The notes: generated from the sequence alone by a model not told the origin. A DNA stretch of 64,000 bases from Achromobacter spanius (GCF_029637605.1 NZ_CP121261.1:5332001-5396000); one strand, 5' to 3'; shown: positions 27,383 through 36,383, counted from the stretch's first letter. Numbers and translations are program-made.

Positions 27383-28363
27383 ATGGCTTATTCCTGGCAG
27401 CAGGCGCTGCTTTCCACCTTCGCTGAATTGCCGCATCACCGTGGCCCCTACGGCGAAGCCGCGCGGGCGTACGTGATCGTTGATTTTCGTGGCCACCCCG
27501 ATCTGCTGGCCCGCATCACCGCCACCGAAGATCTGAGTTTTGGCTCGGTCTGGGCGCAGACCGGGCTGGACATCTACGGCGACGTGGCGCCCCTGCTGAT
27601 TGAAGTGGACGGCGCGTCCCAAGGCGTGCTGCGCGGGCCGCCTCGGGCGGATTTCAGTACGCCGCTGGTCCGCGTACTGAACGCCCTGCACGAACGCAGC
27701 AGCGGCCGCTACGCCATGATGAGCTTCGCGTCCGCCGTGCCCCTGGAAAAACTGATCGCGCACTTCGGCCGCTTCTGCGATTACGCCTTGCCCGACGCCA
27801 GCGAGTTCTTCCTGCACTGGTACGACACCCGCATCCTGGCGCGCGCCCTGCAAGTCTGGACCGCCGAACAACGCGCCCGCTTCGCCTCGCCCCTCATCAC
27901 CTTGCGCTACGCACTGCGTGACGGATCGCAGGCTGAACTGACCGGCACCGGCAGGCTGCCCGCAGACCAACCCGACGGCATCCAACGCTTCACGCCCGAG
28001 CAGCACCAGATGCTGTTCGACCTGGACTACCCCGACAAGCTCGCGGTGCAACTACGCCGCCTGTATCCCGGCCTGCTACCCGGCGACCCGGATCAGGACG
28101 CGCTGGTGCCGCGAGTGCAAGCGCAGTTGGAACGCGCGCGCGCACATGGCGTGGCGGGCGACAAGGACACGTTTGATTATGTGGCGTGGGGCATATCGAT
28201 TTCGCCGCGCTTTGATGAGCATCCGCTGATCCGTGAAGGCTTGCGGGCGTATCAGCCGGGCGATGACGGCGCGCTGGCAAAGGCGCTGGCGGGCGTGCCG
28301 GACGCGGTGTGGGACGAGGTGCAGGCCTTGCATTGGGCTGGTCAGGATGGTCGTGATGCGTAG
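27383..28363 (+). CDS. DUF4123 T6SS effector adaptor (Tap/TEC)
   Basis: The product is 326 residues. The N-terminal half carries the DUF4123 pattern: AYVIVDFRGHPDL, PLLIEVDGASQGVLRGPPRA, then ALHERSSGRYAMMSFASAVP and EFFLHWYDTRILARAL. These adaptors bind the VgrG C-terminus and load one specific effector. Position directly after vgrG1 and before the lipoprotein/Tle1 block fits loading of the Tle1-like protein. The C-terminal part (ISPRFDEHPLIREGLRAYQP) is the less conserved effector-binding portion. Its stop overlaps the start of the first lipoprotein by eight bases (ATGCGTAG), so immunity and adaptor are translationally coupled. Confidence 0.92.
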   Translation: MAYSWQQALLSTFAELPHHRGPYGEAARAYVIVDFRGHPDLLARITATEDLSFGSVWAQTGLDIYGDVAPLLIEVDGASQGVLRGPPRADFSTPLVRVLNALHERSSGRYAMMSFASAVPLEKLIAHFGRFCDYALPDASEFFLHWYDTRILARALQVWTAEQRARFASPLITLRYALRDGSQAELTGTGRLPADQPDGIQRFTPEQHQMLFDLDYPDKLAVQLRRLYPGLLPGDPDQDALVPRVQAQLERARAHGVAGDKDTFDYVAWGISISPRFDEHPLIREGLRAYQPGDDGALAKALAGVPDAVWDEVQALHWAGQDGRDA

Positions 28364-29150
28364 GGGCGTGGCCACCAGGCTGGCGGCCGGGCTGCTGGGG
28401 CTGGGCCTGGTCGCGGGCTGCAATGGCGAGCCGACCTACCAGGGCGTCAGCTTCATTACCTACAACTACACGCCGTGGGACCTGGAGTATGTCCAGGTCC
28501 AGGATGCCCAGGGCGGAAAAGCCGGCACAGGATCGGTCAGCCCCGGCGGCGGTGAAGGCGCGGTGGCGTGCTGCTACACGCTCAAGGGCACGGAATTCAA
28601 GGTGCGCTGGCGCGGGGGCGATGGCGCATTGATGCAGAAGTACATGTACGACGAGGCAAAGTACGAATCGGCTTTCTTCACGAAGACCACGTCCGTCGAG
28701 TTTCCCCCGACGAAGATTCCGCCGGGCGAGGGGCCGCTGTATCTAGAACTGCATATCTATCCCGACGAGCATATGGAAATGGCCTTGAGCCGGGAACTAC
28801 TGGGACAGGTACGAATACCGATCGTGGAGACCACGCGTTGGTTGTATGAGACGCATGGCGCATCGTTGGGCCAGTTCAAGAATGTGTATGACTTGCAGCG
28901 CGCGTTAGCCAAGGTGGCGGGGCAGGCTTGGACGCAGTACGGAATAAACGACGCCGCCGATATGCGGGGGTACATGTATTTCCATTTCTTGGTCGCATCG
29001 GATTTCGACAAGGACGCGGAAATCGCGGCGCTTTTGAATGATGCGAATCGCAAACCCGGCGATTTTGGCCGCATGGTGACAGAGTTGTCGGACGGCAAGC
29101 TTGCACGGATTAAGACGTCAGGCGCAGCGGTGGGAGATAAGAATGTCTGA
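28356..29150 (+). CDS. DUF3304/Tli1-like lipoprotein, array copy 1
   Basis: The product is 264 residues with a lipobox LVAGC and Asn at +2, so outer-membrane sorting is predicted. It is the most divergent copy: ACCYTLKGTEFKVRWRGGDG instead of the usual SCCYT...WSGGDP block, a MQKYMYDEAKYESAFFTKT segment, MEMALSR in place of MELALSR, and GINDAADMRGYMYFHF where others have YRIEDAEDMRGYMYLYF. The family resembles DUF3304 proteins found beside Tle1-type effectors, so a periplasmic immunity role is likely. ATG 28356 overlaps the DUF4123 stop. Being closest to the adaptor and oldest-looking, it may be the ancestral type. It ends in GGGAGATAAGAATG, which opens a mini-cistron. Confidence 0.85.
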   Translation: MRRGVATRLAAGLLGLGLVAGCNGEPTYQGVSFITYNYTPWDLEYVQVQDAQGGKAGTGSVSPGGGEGAVACCYTLKGTEFKVRWRGGDGALMQKYMYDEAKYESAFFTKTTSVEFPPTKIPPGEGPLYLELHIYPDEHMEMALSRELLGQVRIPIVETTRWLYETHGASLGQFKNVYDLQRALAKVAGQAWTQYGINDAADMRGYMYFHFLVASDFDKDAEIAALLNDANRKPGDFGRMVTELSDGKLARIKTSGAAVGDKNV

Positions 29151-29223
29151 AGTGAAGATGAACAAAACGTCGTGGCCGCGGGGCTGCTGGGCGCTGGATA
29201 ACACGGGAGTCACGAATGCGTAA
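29143..29223 (+). CDS. Mini-cistron bridging copies 1 and 2
   Basis: A 26-residue frame (MSEVKMNKTSWPRGCWALDN...) starts at the ATG inside the copy 1 stop region and stops inside ATGCGTAA at the copy 2 start. GGGAG lies six bases before its ATG. It may be a coupling device rather than a functional peptide. Confidence 0.4.
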   Translation: MSEVKMNKTSWPRGCWALDNTGVTNA

Positions 29224-29995
29224 AGGGTTGATCGGCGTGCTGATTTGGCTGGGGCTGTTGGCGGGGTGCAATGGGGAACCTACTTACTCTGGCGTCAGTT
29301 TCATTGCGTACAACTACACGCCTTGGAATCTGGAGTCGGTCCAGATCAGCGATGCGTCCGGTGGTTTCGCTGGTTCAGGCGCCATTCCCGCTGGAGGTGG
29401 GGAGGGCAGAGTCGCTTGCTGCTACACATTGAAGGGAACCGAGTTCACTGTGAAGTGGACCGGAGGCGACGCTGATTTGCTGCGCAAACATCTGTTTGAC
29501 GGCAGGTATGAAGAAATGATCTTCAAGAAGGAAACGAAAGTGCATTCTCCGGCCTTGAACACTCCGGAAGGCGATGGCCCCCTCATCCTCGAGTTGCACA
29601 TCTATCCCGATGAACACATGGAGCTTGCCTTAAGCCGCAAGCTGTTGGGACAGGTGAGGCTTCCGATCGTCGATACCGTGCGGTGGCTATATACGAACTA
29701 TCGTGGAGAACTCGATAACTATAAGGACGCCTACGAATTAGGAGACGTGCTTCCAAAGGTCGCCAAGCAGGCCTGGATGAGATACCGGATTGAAGATGCG
29801 GAGGATATGAGGGGATACATGTACCTATACTTCACGGTGGCTTCAGATTTCGAGAAAGATGCGGAAATTTCGGCCGCCTTGGAGGACAAGAACCGAAAGC
29901 CGGGGGATTTCGGCAAAATGGTGTCCTCGCTATCGGCAGAGAAAATAGCTCAGATGAAAGCGGCTGGCACTCCACCTGGGGACAAAAATGTCTGA
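29216..29995 (+). CDS. DUF3304/Tli1-like lipoprotein, array copy 2 (directly upstream of the effector)
   Basis: The product is 259 residues, lipobox LLAGC with Asn at +2. Distinguishing stretches are QISDASGGFAGSGAIPAGGG, RVACCYTLKGTEFTVKWTGG and KETKVHSPALNTPEGDGP. The C-terminal half is VRLPIVDTVRWLYTNYRGEL and LEDKNRKPGDFGKMVSSLS. Its stop (GTCTGA) overlaps the ATG of the Tle1-like gene by eight bases, so it is made together with that protein and is the best candidate for its cognate immunity partner. It has its own ribosome site GGGAG seven bases before the ATG. Confidence 0.88.
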   Translation: MRKGLIGVLIWLGLLAGCNGEPTYSGVSFIAYNYTPWNLESVQISDASGGFAGSGAIPAGGGEGRVACCYTLKGTEFTVKWTGGDADLLRKHLFDGRYEEMIFKKETKVHSPALNTPEGDGPLILELHIYPDEHMELALSRKLLGQVRLPIVDTVRWLYTNYRGELDNYKDAYELGDVLPKVAKQAWMRYRIEDAEDMRGYMYLYFTVASDFEKDAEISAALEDKNRKPGDFGKMVSSLSAEKIAQMKAAGTPPGDKNV

Positions 29996-32294
29996 TGTGC
30001 AAGTGCCAGAGCAGGATCGTACGCCAGCTTCCGTGTTGAAGGCGATGGCCGAGAATGAGGCTGCGTACCCAAAGGCCACATGTGTGGAATGCGGCATCAC
30101 ATTGCGAATGGGGTTCTTTTTCGACGGTTTTGGTCGTAATAAAGACCTGGATATGGCGAACCCGACGTTCTTGTCGAATGTGAGCCGGTTGTGGGCGGCT
30201 CACTTTACTCAAGACGACAATTCACAACCGAAGAAACAACGCTGGTTCGCGCTGTACTACTCCGGCATTGGGGTAGATCTGAACGAGAGCGCAAAAGCCG
30301 ACATTATTGTAAATGCACTCAAAGTCGCCGGTGGGAAAATGGCCGACAAGGCTATCTCTAGTGCGCAGGAGGGGGTGAAGAACGTTACGCGCCTTGATGA
30401 AGTTCCTAATGTGGATGGCGTGGGCCGCCTAAAAAAGGCTACGCAACAGTCTGTCAAGGACGGGTCGTTCCAACCCATGGTTAAGGTCTTCAAAGACGTC
30501 ATCAACGATGTCAAAGCCTTGCCTCAAACGACGGTGAGGGTATGGAACGTCATGGATCCAGAGCGCTTGCGAAATCGAGCAGAAGCGACGGTCCGTGGGA
30601 TCTGGGCCGACTTCAAGCAGAACCCGCTAAAGGTCGCCTGGACAGCGACGAAGAACGCCGCTAAAGCCACGATCATGGAAGGCATTCCGATCGTGCGTGA
30701 CAACGCGGCAGTTGCGTACTTGATGGGAACGGGTGTGGACATTCGACTGGAGGCGGCCAAGCGTCAGTTCGAGCAGGCATATCAGGCGTCGAATTCAGGC
30801 ACAGAGAAAGTCGTGCGTATCGAGATCACCGTATTTGGTGGGGACCGGGGCGGAATTATCGCGAAGCAATTCATCAATGATATTGTCAAAAAATACAAGC
30901 GTCGCCACGACCAGGATTTAGCAATTATTGGAAAGGACGGTGCGCCCGATGCTCCGATACGTATTCGGTTTCTAGGGCTGTTTGATGCTGTGGCATCGAT
31001 AATGGACGAGAATACGTTTTTGAAATTCTTCCCGTTCACCGATCTGCTCAAGCAAAGCCATAAGGACCGCACGTTAACCGTTCCCGCCGCGGTGGAGAAG
31101 GCCGTGCACTTTGCGGCCGCGCATGAACTGCGGCGCAACCAGCGCATGGATTCGCTCGAAAAAACGAGGGGTACGCAGTATTTGTATCCTGGATCAAGCG
31201 GTGACATTACTGGGGTGGCACCCATGGGATCCCTAGGGGCCCGAGCGTCGTTATCCCGGATTCCGTTGCGAGAAATGATGAACCTAGCCATATCTCATGG
31301 CGCGGCCATTCATAGCATGGAAAAGTTGGTGCAGGCCAACATAACGGTGTACAGGATGCTCAGCCTGGCCGACCCCATCGAAGACGAAGGCCAGAGCTAC
31401 TACGTCCAGGAACTGGTCGCTGCCTACCGCGAACTCGTCAAGTACGAACCCGGCTGCGATTTCGCACCGCACATGGAAATCTTCTTGCGCTGGCTGGCGG
31501 TGCGGTATCAGGATCCGGTGTTTCGCGCCGAGCTTTCAGACCCCGCCGAAGCCTGGATCAAAGACCGCAATTACTTTACCCCCGAGCAAGAGCTCATGGA
31601 AGAAACGCGGCGCTTGTCGACGCTGCCCCGGGAAGAACTAGCCAAGCCCGAAACCACTGCGCGGCATCGCGAGCTTGAAGCCCTTGTGGAAGAACGCCGA
31701 GAACGCGCCATCGCAAGCCGCGGAGAAGCACCGCCCAAGCGTTTCCTGCCCCTATGGGAACGGCTTGAAGCGGAATACAAGAGCCTGGAGAGTGCTGAGC
31801 AGCAGGACGCCGCCACGGCGAAGCGCCGCGCGGACTTGGAAATCAATAATCCGCAGGTGCTGCGTTCCATTGAAGGGATGGACCAGGATATGCGAGACCG
31901 CGAGGATATGCGCAACGAATTGATTAAGCGTAGTGGAGGCACGCCACAAAAAGCCCCCGATCCGCTAGCCGACATGAAAGCCGAACGCGCCATGCAAAAG
32001 CGCCTGCTGACCGCCTGGCGCGACGCCCGCGACGGCAAAACGCAGTTGCCCCCCAAGGTCATGACCTTGTTCGACTGGCTGGTGCACGATGCCATGTTGA
32101 GCAGTTGGCCCGATCACCTGCTGGCCAGCACCACGATGTACTTCCGCGTCCGCGACAAGGATGTGTTCGCCAAGACCGACGCCAAGGCGGAAATGTCGCA
32201 GCGAGCCAAGGACATGCGCAACGCGGAAAGGGTCGAGGCCCAGGCCGCGCGAGCAGAGCAGAACATTCAACAGATGACCCCCGTGCGGCCTTGA
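29988..32294 (+). CDS. Tle1-like (DUF2235) T6SS phospholipase-family protein with altered catalytic triad
   Basis: The product is 768 residues. MGFFFDGFGRNKD at 41-53 is the opening strand of the Tle1/DUF2235 alpha/beta-hydrolase, and FLGLFDAVAS at 328-337 carries the expected catalytic Asp333. The nucleophile elbow, normally GFSRG, reads GGDRG at 284-288, putting Asp286 where Ser should be. The PGVHSDVGG motif reads PGSSGDITG at 401-409, replacing the His by Ser404. Two of three triad positions are therefore lost, although the frame is open and full length. The C-terminal 330 residues are helical and charged. The gene is embedded in the lipoprotein array and follows vgrG1-DUF4123, the normal Tle effector context. 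It may be a non-lipolytic or dead effector. Confidence 0.85.
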   Translation: MSDVQVPEQDRTPASVLKAMAENEAAYPKATCVECGITLRMGFFFDGFGRNKDLDMANPTFLSNVSRLWAAHFTQDDNSQPKKQRWFALYYSGIGVDLNESAKADIIVNALKVAGGKMADKAISSAQEGVKNVTRLDEVPNVDGVGRLKKATQQSVKDGSFQPMVKVFKDVINDVKALPQTTVRVWNVMDPERLRNRAEATVRGIWADFKQNPLKVAWTATKNAAKATIMEGIPIVRDNAAVAYLMGTGVDIRLEAAKRQFEQAYQASNSGTEKVVRIEITVFGGDRGGIIAKQFINDIVKKYKRRHDQDLAIIGKDGAPDAPIRIRFLGLFDAVASIMDENTFLKFFPFTDLLKQSHKDRTLTVPAAVEKAVHFAAAHELRRNQRMDSLEKTRGTQYLYPGSSGDITGVAPMGSLGARASLSRIPLREMMNLAISHGAAIHSMEKLVQANITVYRMLSLADPIEDEGQSYYVQELVAAYRELVKYEPGCDFAPHMEIFLRWLAVRYQDPVFRAELSDPAEAWIKDRNYFTPEQELMEETRRLSTLPREELAKPETTARHRELEALVEERRERAIASRGEAPPKRFLPLWERLEAEYKSLESAEQQDAATAKRRADLEINNPQVLRSIEGMDQDMRDREDMRNELIKRSGGTPQKAPDPLADMKAERAMQKRLLTAWRDARDGKTQLPPKVMTLFDWLVHDAMLSSWPDHLLASTTMYFRVRDKDVFAKTDAKAEMSQRAKDMRNAERVEAQAARAEQNIQQMTPVRP

Positions 32295-32311
32295 CGGGGC
32301 GAGCGACAGAC

Positions 32312-33091
32312 ATGCGTAGGGCATGGATCGCGTTGCTGTGTTGCGTGGGCTTGTTGGCCGGTTGTAACGCCGAGCCCACGTACCCAAACGTGAGCCTCAT
32401 CACCTACAACTACATGCCCTGGGACTTGACCTCCGTCCGAATCATCGACGCTTCAGGCGCTGTAGCCGGAAGCGGCATGATTCGGTCTGGCGGCGGTGAA
32501 GGCAGCGTGTCGTGCTGCTACACGCTTAAAGGAACGGACTTCACGGTCAGGTGGCGCGGCGGAGACGCTGACCTGATGCGCAAGCATATGTTCGATGGGA
32601 AATTCGACGACGTGCTCTTCGCCAAAGAAACGAAGGTGCATTTCCCGTATCAGGAAGCCCCTGCGGGCGAAGGCCCGCTCATTGTGGAATTGCACATCTA
32701 TCCCGATGAGCACATCGAGCTTGCCTTGAGTCGACAGCTATTGGGTCAGGCCAGAATTCCAATTCCTGACACGACCCGTTGGCTTTACGAGCATCATCGA
32801 GACGAGCTGGTCGACTACGAAGACATACATGAGTTGCGCTATGTCCTCGCAAAAGTCGCCAAGCAAGCGTGGACGCGGTATCGCATCGAGGAGCCGCAGG
32901 ATATGCGGGCATATATGCAGCTCTACTTTCTGGTCTCGTCCGATTTTGATAGGGATGCGGATCTCGCGGCAGTTTTGCAAAATCCAAATCGAAAGCCGGG
33001 AGACTTCGGTCGAGCCGTCGCCGCGTTGTCCGCTGACAAGCTTGCACGTCTGAAATCAACGGGCGCGCCGGCGGGAGACAAGAATGTCTGA
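32312..33091 (+). CDS. DUF3304/Tli1-like lipoprotein, array copy 3
   Basis: The product is 259 residues; signal MRRAWIALLCCVGLLAGC, Asn at +2. It starts 17 bases after the effector stop. It differs from the consensus by YNYMPW (others YNYTPW), YPNVSLITYN, SGMIRSGGGEGSVSCCYT and VHFPYQEAPAGEGPL. Other features are EHIELALSRQLLGQARIPI and the pair YRIEEPQDMRAYMQLYFLV. Together with copy 2 it brackets the effector. It ends in GGGAGACAAGAATG, opening a 20-residue mini-cistron before copy 4. Confidence 0.87.
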   Translation: MRRAWIALLCCVGLLAGCNAEPTYPNVSLITYNYMPWDLTSVRIIDASGAVAGSGMIRSGGGEGSVSCCYTLKGTDFTVRWRGGDADLMRKHMFDGKFDDVLFAKETKVHFPYQEAPAGEGPLIVELHIYPDEHIELALSRQLLGQARIPIPDTTRWLYEHHRDELVDYEDIHELRYVLAKVAKQAWTRYRIEEPQDMRAYMQLYFLVSSDFDRDADLAAVLQNPNRKPGDFGRAVAALSADKLARLKSTGAPAGDKNV

Positions 33092-33146
33092 CGCGAGATT
33101 GCGTGGCATGGGTCAACTTGGAAGCAAGCAATGCGTAAAGGGCTGA
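33084..33146 (+). CDS. Mini-cistron bridging copies 3 and 4
   Basis: A 20-residue frame (MSDARLRGMGQLGSKQCVKG) from the copy 3 stop to 16 bases inside copy 4. It is the shortest of the set (63 nt against 81 or 87). Confidence 0.35.
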   Translation: MSDARLRGMGQLGSKQCVKG

Positions 33147-33910
33147 TTGGCGTCTTGATATGCCTGGGCCTATTGGCCGGCTGCAATGCCGAGCCCACCT
33201 ATCGGGGTGTCAGCGTCATCACCTATAACTACACGCCCTGGGACCTGGAACTCGTTCAGATCATCGACGCGTCCGGTAGCGTGGCGGGAACGGGCATGGT
33301 TCCGTCAGGCGGAGGAGAGGGAAGTGTCTCGTGCTGCTACACGCTATCGGGAACAGACTTCACCGTGAAATGGCGAGGTGGCGACGCCGATCTCATGCGC
33401 AAGCATATGTACGACGGAAAGTTCGACGAGGTGATGTTCAGCAAGGAGACAACGCTGCATTTTCCCGCCGCGAACATGCCTCCCGGAGACGGACCCGCCA
33501 TCCTGGAACTGCATATCTATCCCGACGAGCACATGGAACTCGCCTTGAGCCGAAAGTTGTTCGGCCAGGTTCGGATTCCGATCGTTGATACCACGCGCTG
33601 GCTGTACCAGAACCATCGCGATGCGCTGAATGACTACAGAAGCATTCACGAAGTCAGATACGTACTGGCCAAAGTCGCCAAGCAAGCGTGGACGAAATAC
33701 AAGATCGAGGACGCGCAAGACATGCGTCAGTACATGCGGCTGTACTTCACCGTTGCCTCGAACTTCGACGCAGATCCGCATGTAAAGGAAATACTCAGCA
33801 AGCCAGGACGCGCACCCGGCGATTTCGCCAAGGCGATCACCGAGTTGCCGCCAACGACGATCGATCAGATCAAGGCAGCTGGTACTCCACCGGGAGACAA
33901 GAATGCGTAA
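33131..33910 (+). CDS. DUF3304/Tli1-like lipoprotein, array copy 4
   Basis: The product is 259 residues, lipobox LLAGC, Asn at +2. Its middle is of the DLMRKHMYDGKFDEVMFSKE type shared in style with copy 3. Its end (ILSKPGRAPGDFAKAITELP) is shared only with copy 5, so copies 4 and 5 form a C-terminal subgroup different from the NRKPGDFGRAV type of the rest. The junction is direct: AAGAATGCGTAA contains both its stop and the ATG of copy 5, with no spacer or mini-cistron. Confidence 0.88.
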   Translation: MRKGLIGVLICLGLLAGCNAEPTYRGVSVITYNYTPWDLELVQIIDASGSVAGTGMVPSGGGEGSVSCCYTLSGTDFTVKWRGGDADLMRKHMYDGKFDEVMFSKETTLHFPAANMPPGDGPAILELHIYPDEHMELALSRKLFGQVRIPIVDTTRWLYQNHRDALNDYRSIHEVRYVLAKVAKQAWTKYKIEDAQDMRQYMRLYFTVASNFDADPHVKEILSKPGRAPGDFAKAITELPPTTIDQIKAAGTPPGDKNA

Positions 33911-34682
33911 AGGACTGATCGCCGCGTTGTTGTGGCTGGGCATGCCGGCGGGGTGCCATGCCGAGCCGATCTACCAAGGCGTCAGTTTCATCGCCTACAA
34001 CTACACGCCGTGGAACATCCGCAGCATCAGCGTCAAGGACAAAGACGATGGCGTCGCGTCAACGATGCAGGTCAGCCCCGGCGGTGGTGAAGGCTCGGTC
34101 ACTTGCTGCTTCACGCTCAAGGGCACCCAGTTCACGGTGGACTGGCGCGGCGTCGACGCCGAACTGCTGCGCAAGCATCTGCATGACGGCAAGGCCGACT
34201 CGCTCTATTTCGACCGGCAGGGCGCCATTAACTTTCCGGCGGCCGAGATCCCGTCGGGAGATGGCCCGTTGTACCTAGAGCTGCACATCTATCCCGACGA
34301 ACACATGGAGCTGGCGCTAAGCCGCAAGCTGCTGGGCCAGACGCGGATTCCCATTGTCGATACCGTGGACTGGCTGTGGCGAGAGCATCGCGCGGCGCTT
34401 GGCGACTACCGAAGCGATGCCGAACTGCTGCGCGTCACCGCGAAAGTGCTGCGGTCGGCGTGGACGAAGTACCGAATTGAAGACAAGCAAGACCTGCGCC
34501 AGTACATGCGGCTGTACTTCACGGTGGCATCGAATTTTGATTCGGATGCGCAGATGAAGGCGATTCTGGAGCGGCCGGGACGTGCGCCGGGCGACTTTGC
34601 CCAGGAAGTCGCGGCGTTGCCGCAGGCCAAGCTTGATCAGATCAAGAAAGCGGGCACCCCACCGGGGGACAAGAATGCGTAG
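33903..34682 (+). CDS. DUF3304/Tli1-like lipoprotein, array copy 5 (divergent)
   Basis: The product is 259 residues. The lipobox is weaker (MPAGC) with His at +2. The surface is unlike its neighbours: NIRSISVKDKDDGVASTM, TCCFTLKGTQFTVDWRGVDA, KADSLYFDRQGAINFPAAEI and WLWREHRAALGDY. Yet the framework (SFIAYNYTPW, ELHIYPDEHMELALSRKLLG, KYRIED) is intact, which is the pattern expected if the family keeps a fold and varies the toxin-binding face. Its G+C appears higher than that of copy 2 or the effector. Junctions on both sides are direct eight-base overlaps. Confidence 0.87.
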   Translation: MRKGLIAALLWLGMPAGCHAEPIYQGVSFIAYNYTPWNIRSISVKDKDDGVASTMQVSPGGGEGSVTCCFTLKGTQFTVDWRGVDAELLRKHLHDGKADSLYFDRQGAINFPAAEIPSGDGPLYLELHIYPDEHMELALSRKLLGQTRIPIVDTVDWLWREHRAALGDYRSDAELLRVTAKVLRSAWTKYRIEDKQDLRQYMRLYFTVASNFDSDAQMKAILERPGRAPGDFAQEVAALPQAKLDQIKKAGTPPGDKNA

Positions 34683-35526
34683 GGCGGTGGTTGGCGCGCT
34701 GTTGGGGCTTGGCCTCTTGGCGGGCTGCAACGGGGAGCCGGTATATAGCGGCGTCAGTTTGGTTACCTACAACTACACGCCCTGGAACCTGGAGCCGGTT
34801 CGCCTTAGTGATGCATCGGGCAGCGTAGCCAGTTCCAGCACCCTCGTGCCGGGCGGCGGCGGGGGAAGCGTTTCTTGCTGCTACACGTTCAGGGGCACCG
34901 ACTTCACCGTGAAATGGAGCGGCGGCGATCCGGATTTGCTTCGCAAGCATCTGTTTGACGGCAAGTTCGACGAAGTGAAATTCAAGAAGGAAACGTCGGT
35001 GCATTTTCCAGCCACGAAGATACCCGGCGGTGACGGCACGCTCATCCTGGAATTGCACATTTACCCCGATGAACATATGGAGCTTGCATTAAGCCGCCAG
35101 TTCTCAGGGCAAGACAGGATTCCGATCACCGACACCATACGCTGGTTGTACCGGAACTATCGCAACGAGCTGATCGGATACGAGCATATTCATCAGTTTG
35201 GGGACGACCTTGCAAAGGTCACGCAGCAGGCGTGGCTGAAATATCGGATCGAAGATGCCGAGGATATGCGCGGGTACATGTACCTCTACTTCACAGTCGC
35301 TTCGGACTTCGAGAACGATGCAGAGATTTCGGCCCTGCTGAAAGACAAGAGCCGAAAGCCCGGCGATTTTGGCCGGGCTGTGGCTGCGCTGTCGAAAGAG
35401 AGAATCGAGCAAATGAAAGCATCTGGCGCACCGCCGGGGATGCGAGCGAATAAGTCGACGCCAAAAAAGCAGCCGCCGGGAACGGACGACGTCAATGTTG
35501 ACCAAGCGGGGGCCGGGGGTGCGTAA
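34675..35526 (+). CDS. DUF3304/Tli1-like lipoprotein, array copy 6 with fused C-terminal tail
   Basis: The product is 283 residues; lipobox LLAGC, Asn at +2. It is the first member of the WSGGDPDLLRKHLFDGKFDE subgroup that dominates the rest of the array. The usual end PPGDKN has lost seven bases (GACAAGA), so after PPG the frame enters what elsewhere is a separate 87-nt mini-cistron: ATG at 35440, MRANKSTPKKQPPGTDDVNV, ending at 35526. The added 28 residues are hydrophilic and basic-then-acidic. The gene overlaps the GTG start of copy 7 by eight bases. Confidence 0.86.
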   Translation: MRRAVVGALLGLGLLAGCNGEPVYSGVSLVTYNYTPWNLEPVRLSDASGSVASSSTLVPGGGGGSVSCCYTFRGTDFTVKWSGGDPDLLRKHLFDGKFDEVKFKKETSVHFPATKIPGGDGTLILELHIYPDEHMELALSRQFSGQDRIPITDTIRWLYRNYRNELIGYEHIHQFGDDLAKVTQQAWLKYRIEDAEDMRGYMYLYFTVASDFENDAEISALLKDKSRKPGDFGRAVAALSKERIEQMKASGAPPGMRANKSTPKKQPPGTDDVNVDQAGAGGA

Positions 35527-36304
35527 GCGGCTGATCGGCATGTTGATAGGACTGGGGCTCTTGGCCGGCTGCAATGCCGAGCCGACCTACTCAGGCGTCA
35601 GCTTCATTACGTACAACTACACGCCGTGGGAGCTGGCCTCCGTTCGCCTGATCGACGCCTCGGGCGCGTCAGCCGGAACTGCCGCCGTTCCACCCGGGGG
35701 AGGCGAGGGAAGTGTCTCGTGCTGCTACACCCTCAAGGGCACGGATTTCACCGTGCAATGGCGCGGTGGAGATGTGGACGTAATGCGCCAGCATTTGGTC
35801 GACGGAAAGCTTGACGAAGTGATGTTCAAAAAAGCGACCAAGGTGCATTTCCCTGCTGCGCCTGCGCCTGCGCCGGCCGGCGACGGCCCTCTCATCCTTG
35901 AGCTGCATATATATCCCGACGAACACATGGAGCTTGCACTGAGCCGAAAGCTGTTCGGCCAGGTAAGAATTCCGATCATCGATACGACGCGGTGGCTCTA
36001 TGCAACGCACCGCGATGCGCTGAACGATTACGGCAATATTCATGAGGTCGGGCTTGTGTTGGGCAAGGTCGCCAAGCAGGCCTGGATGCAATACCGCATC
36101 GAAGACGTCGAGGACATGCGCGGCTACATGTATCTGTACTTCGTTGTCGCATCGGATTTCGACAAGGACGCGGAGATCGCTGCGCTGTTGAATGATGCGG
36201 ATCGAAAACCGGGTGATTTTGGTCGCGCGGTGTCTGCGCTATCGAAAGAAAAAATCGAGCACATGAAGGAGAACGGCGCGCCTCCGGGAGACAAGAATGC
36301 GTGA
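35519..36304 (+). CDS. DUF3304/Tli1-like lipoprotein, array copy 7 (GTG start)
   Basis: The product is 261 residues if it starts at GTG 35519, whose following codons CGTAAG match the ATGCGTAAA start of the other copies. An ATG at 35495 would add eight residues (MLTKRGPG) inside the tail of copy 6. Lipobox LLAGC, Asn at +2. It has a short Ala-Pro expansion, HFPAAPAPAPAGDGP, in place of HFPATKIPDGDG, and WRGGDVDVMRQHLVDGKLDE. It ends GGGAGACAAGAATG, opening a 28-residue mini-cistron. Confidence 0.85.
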   Translation: MRKRLIGMLIGLGLLAGCNAEPTYSGVSFITYNYTPWELASVRLIDASGASAGTAAVPPGGGEGSVSCCYTLKGTDFTVQWRGGDVDVMRQHLVDGKLDEVMFKKATKVHFPAAPAPAPAGDGPLILELHIYPDEHMELALSRKLFGQVRIPIIDTTRWLYATHRDALNDYGNIHEVGLVLGKVAKQAWMQYRIEDVEDMRGYMYLYFVVASDFDKDAEIAALLNDADRKPGDFGRAVSALSKEKIEHMKENGAPPGDKNA

Positions 36305-36383
36305 AGTCGGGTTTAACGAAACACCGCTCTGGTGGACTACGGTGCGTTTGGCAACACGGGGCCGTGAATGCATAAAGGGCTGA
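36297..36383 (+). CDS. Mini-cistron bridging copies 7 and 8
   Basis: An 87-nt, 28-residue frame (MREVGFNETPLWWTTVRLAT...) that begins in the copy 7 stop and ends 16 bases inside copy 8. Its MxEVxxNET start resembles the mini-cistrons after copies 1 and 10. Confidence 0.4.
   Translation: MREVGFNETPLWWTTVRLATRGRECIKG

Noticed and set aside
35495-35518. ATG at 35495 as the start of copy 7
   Set aside because: The added MLTKRGPG lies in the tail of copy 6 and has no counterpart in other copies; the GTG at 35519 aligns with their ATGCGTAAA starts.
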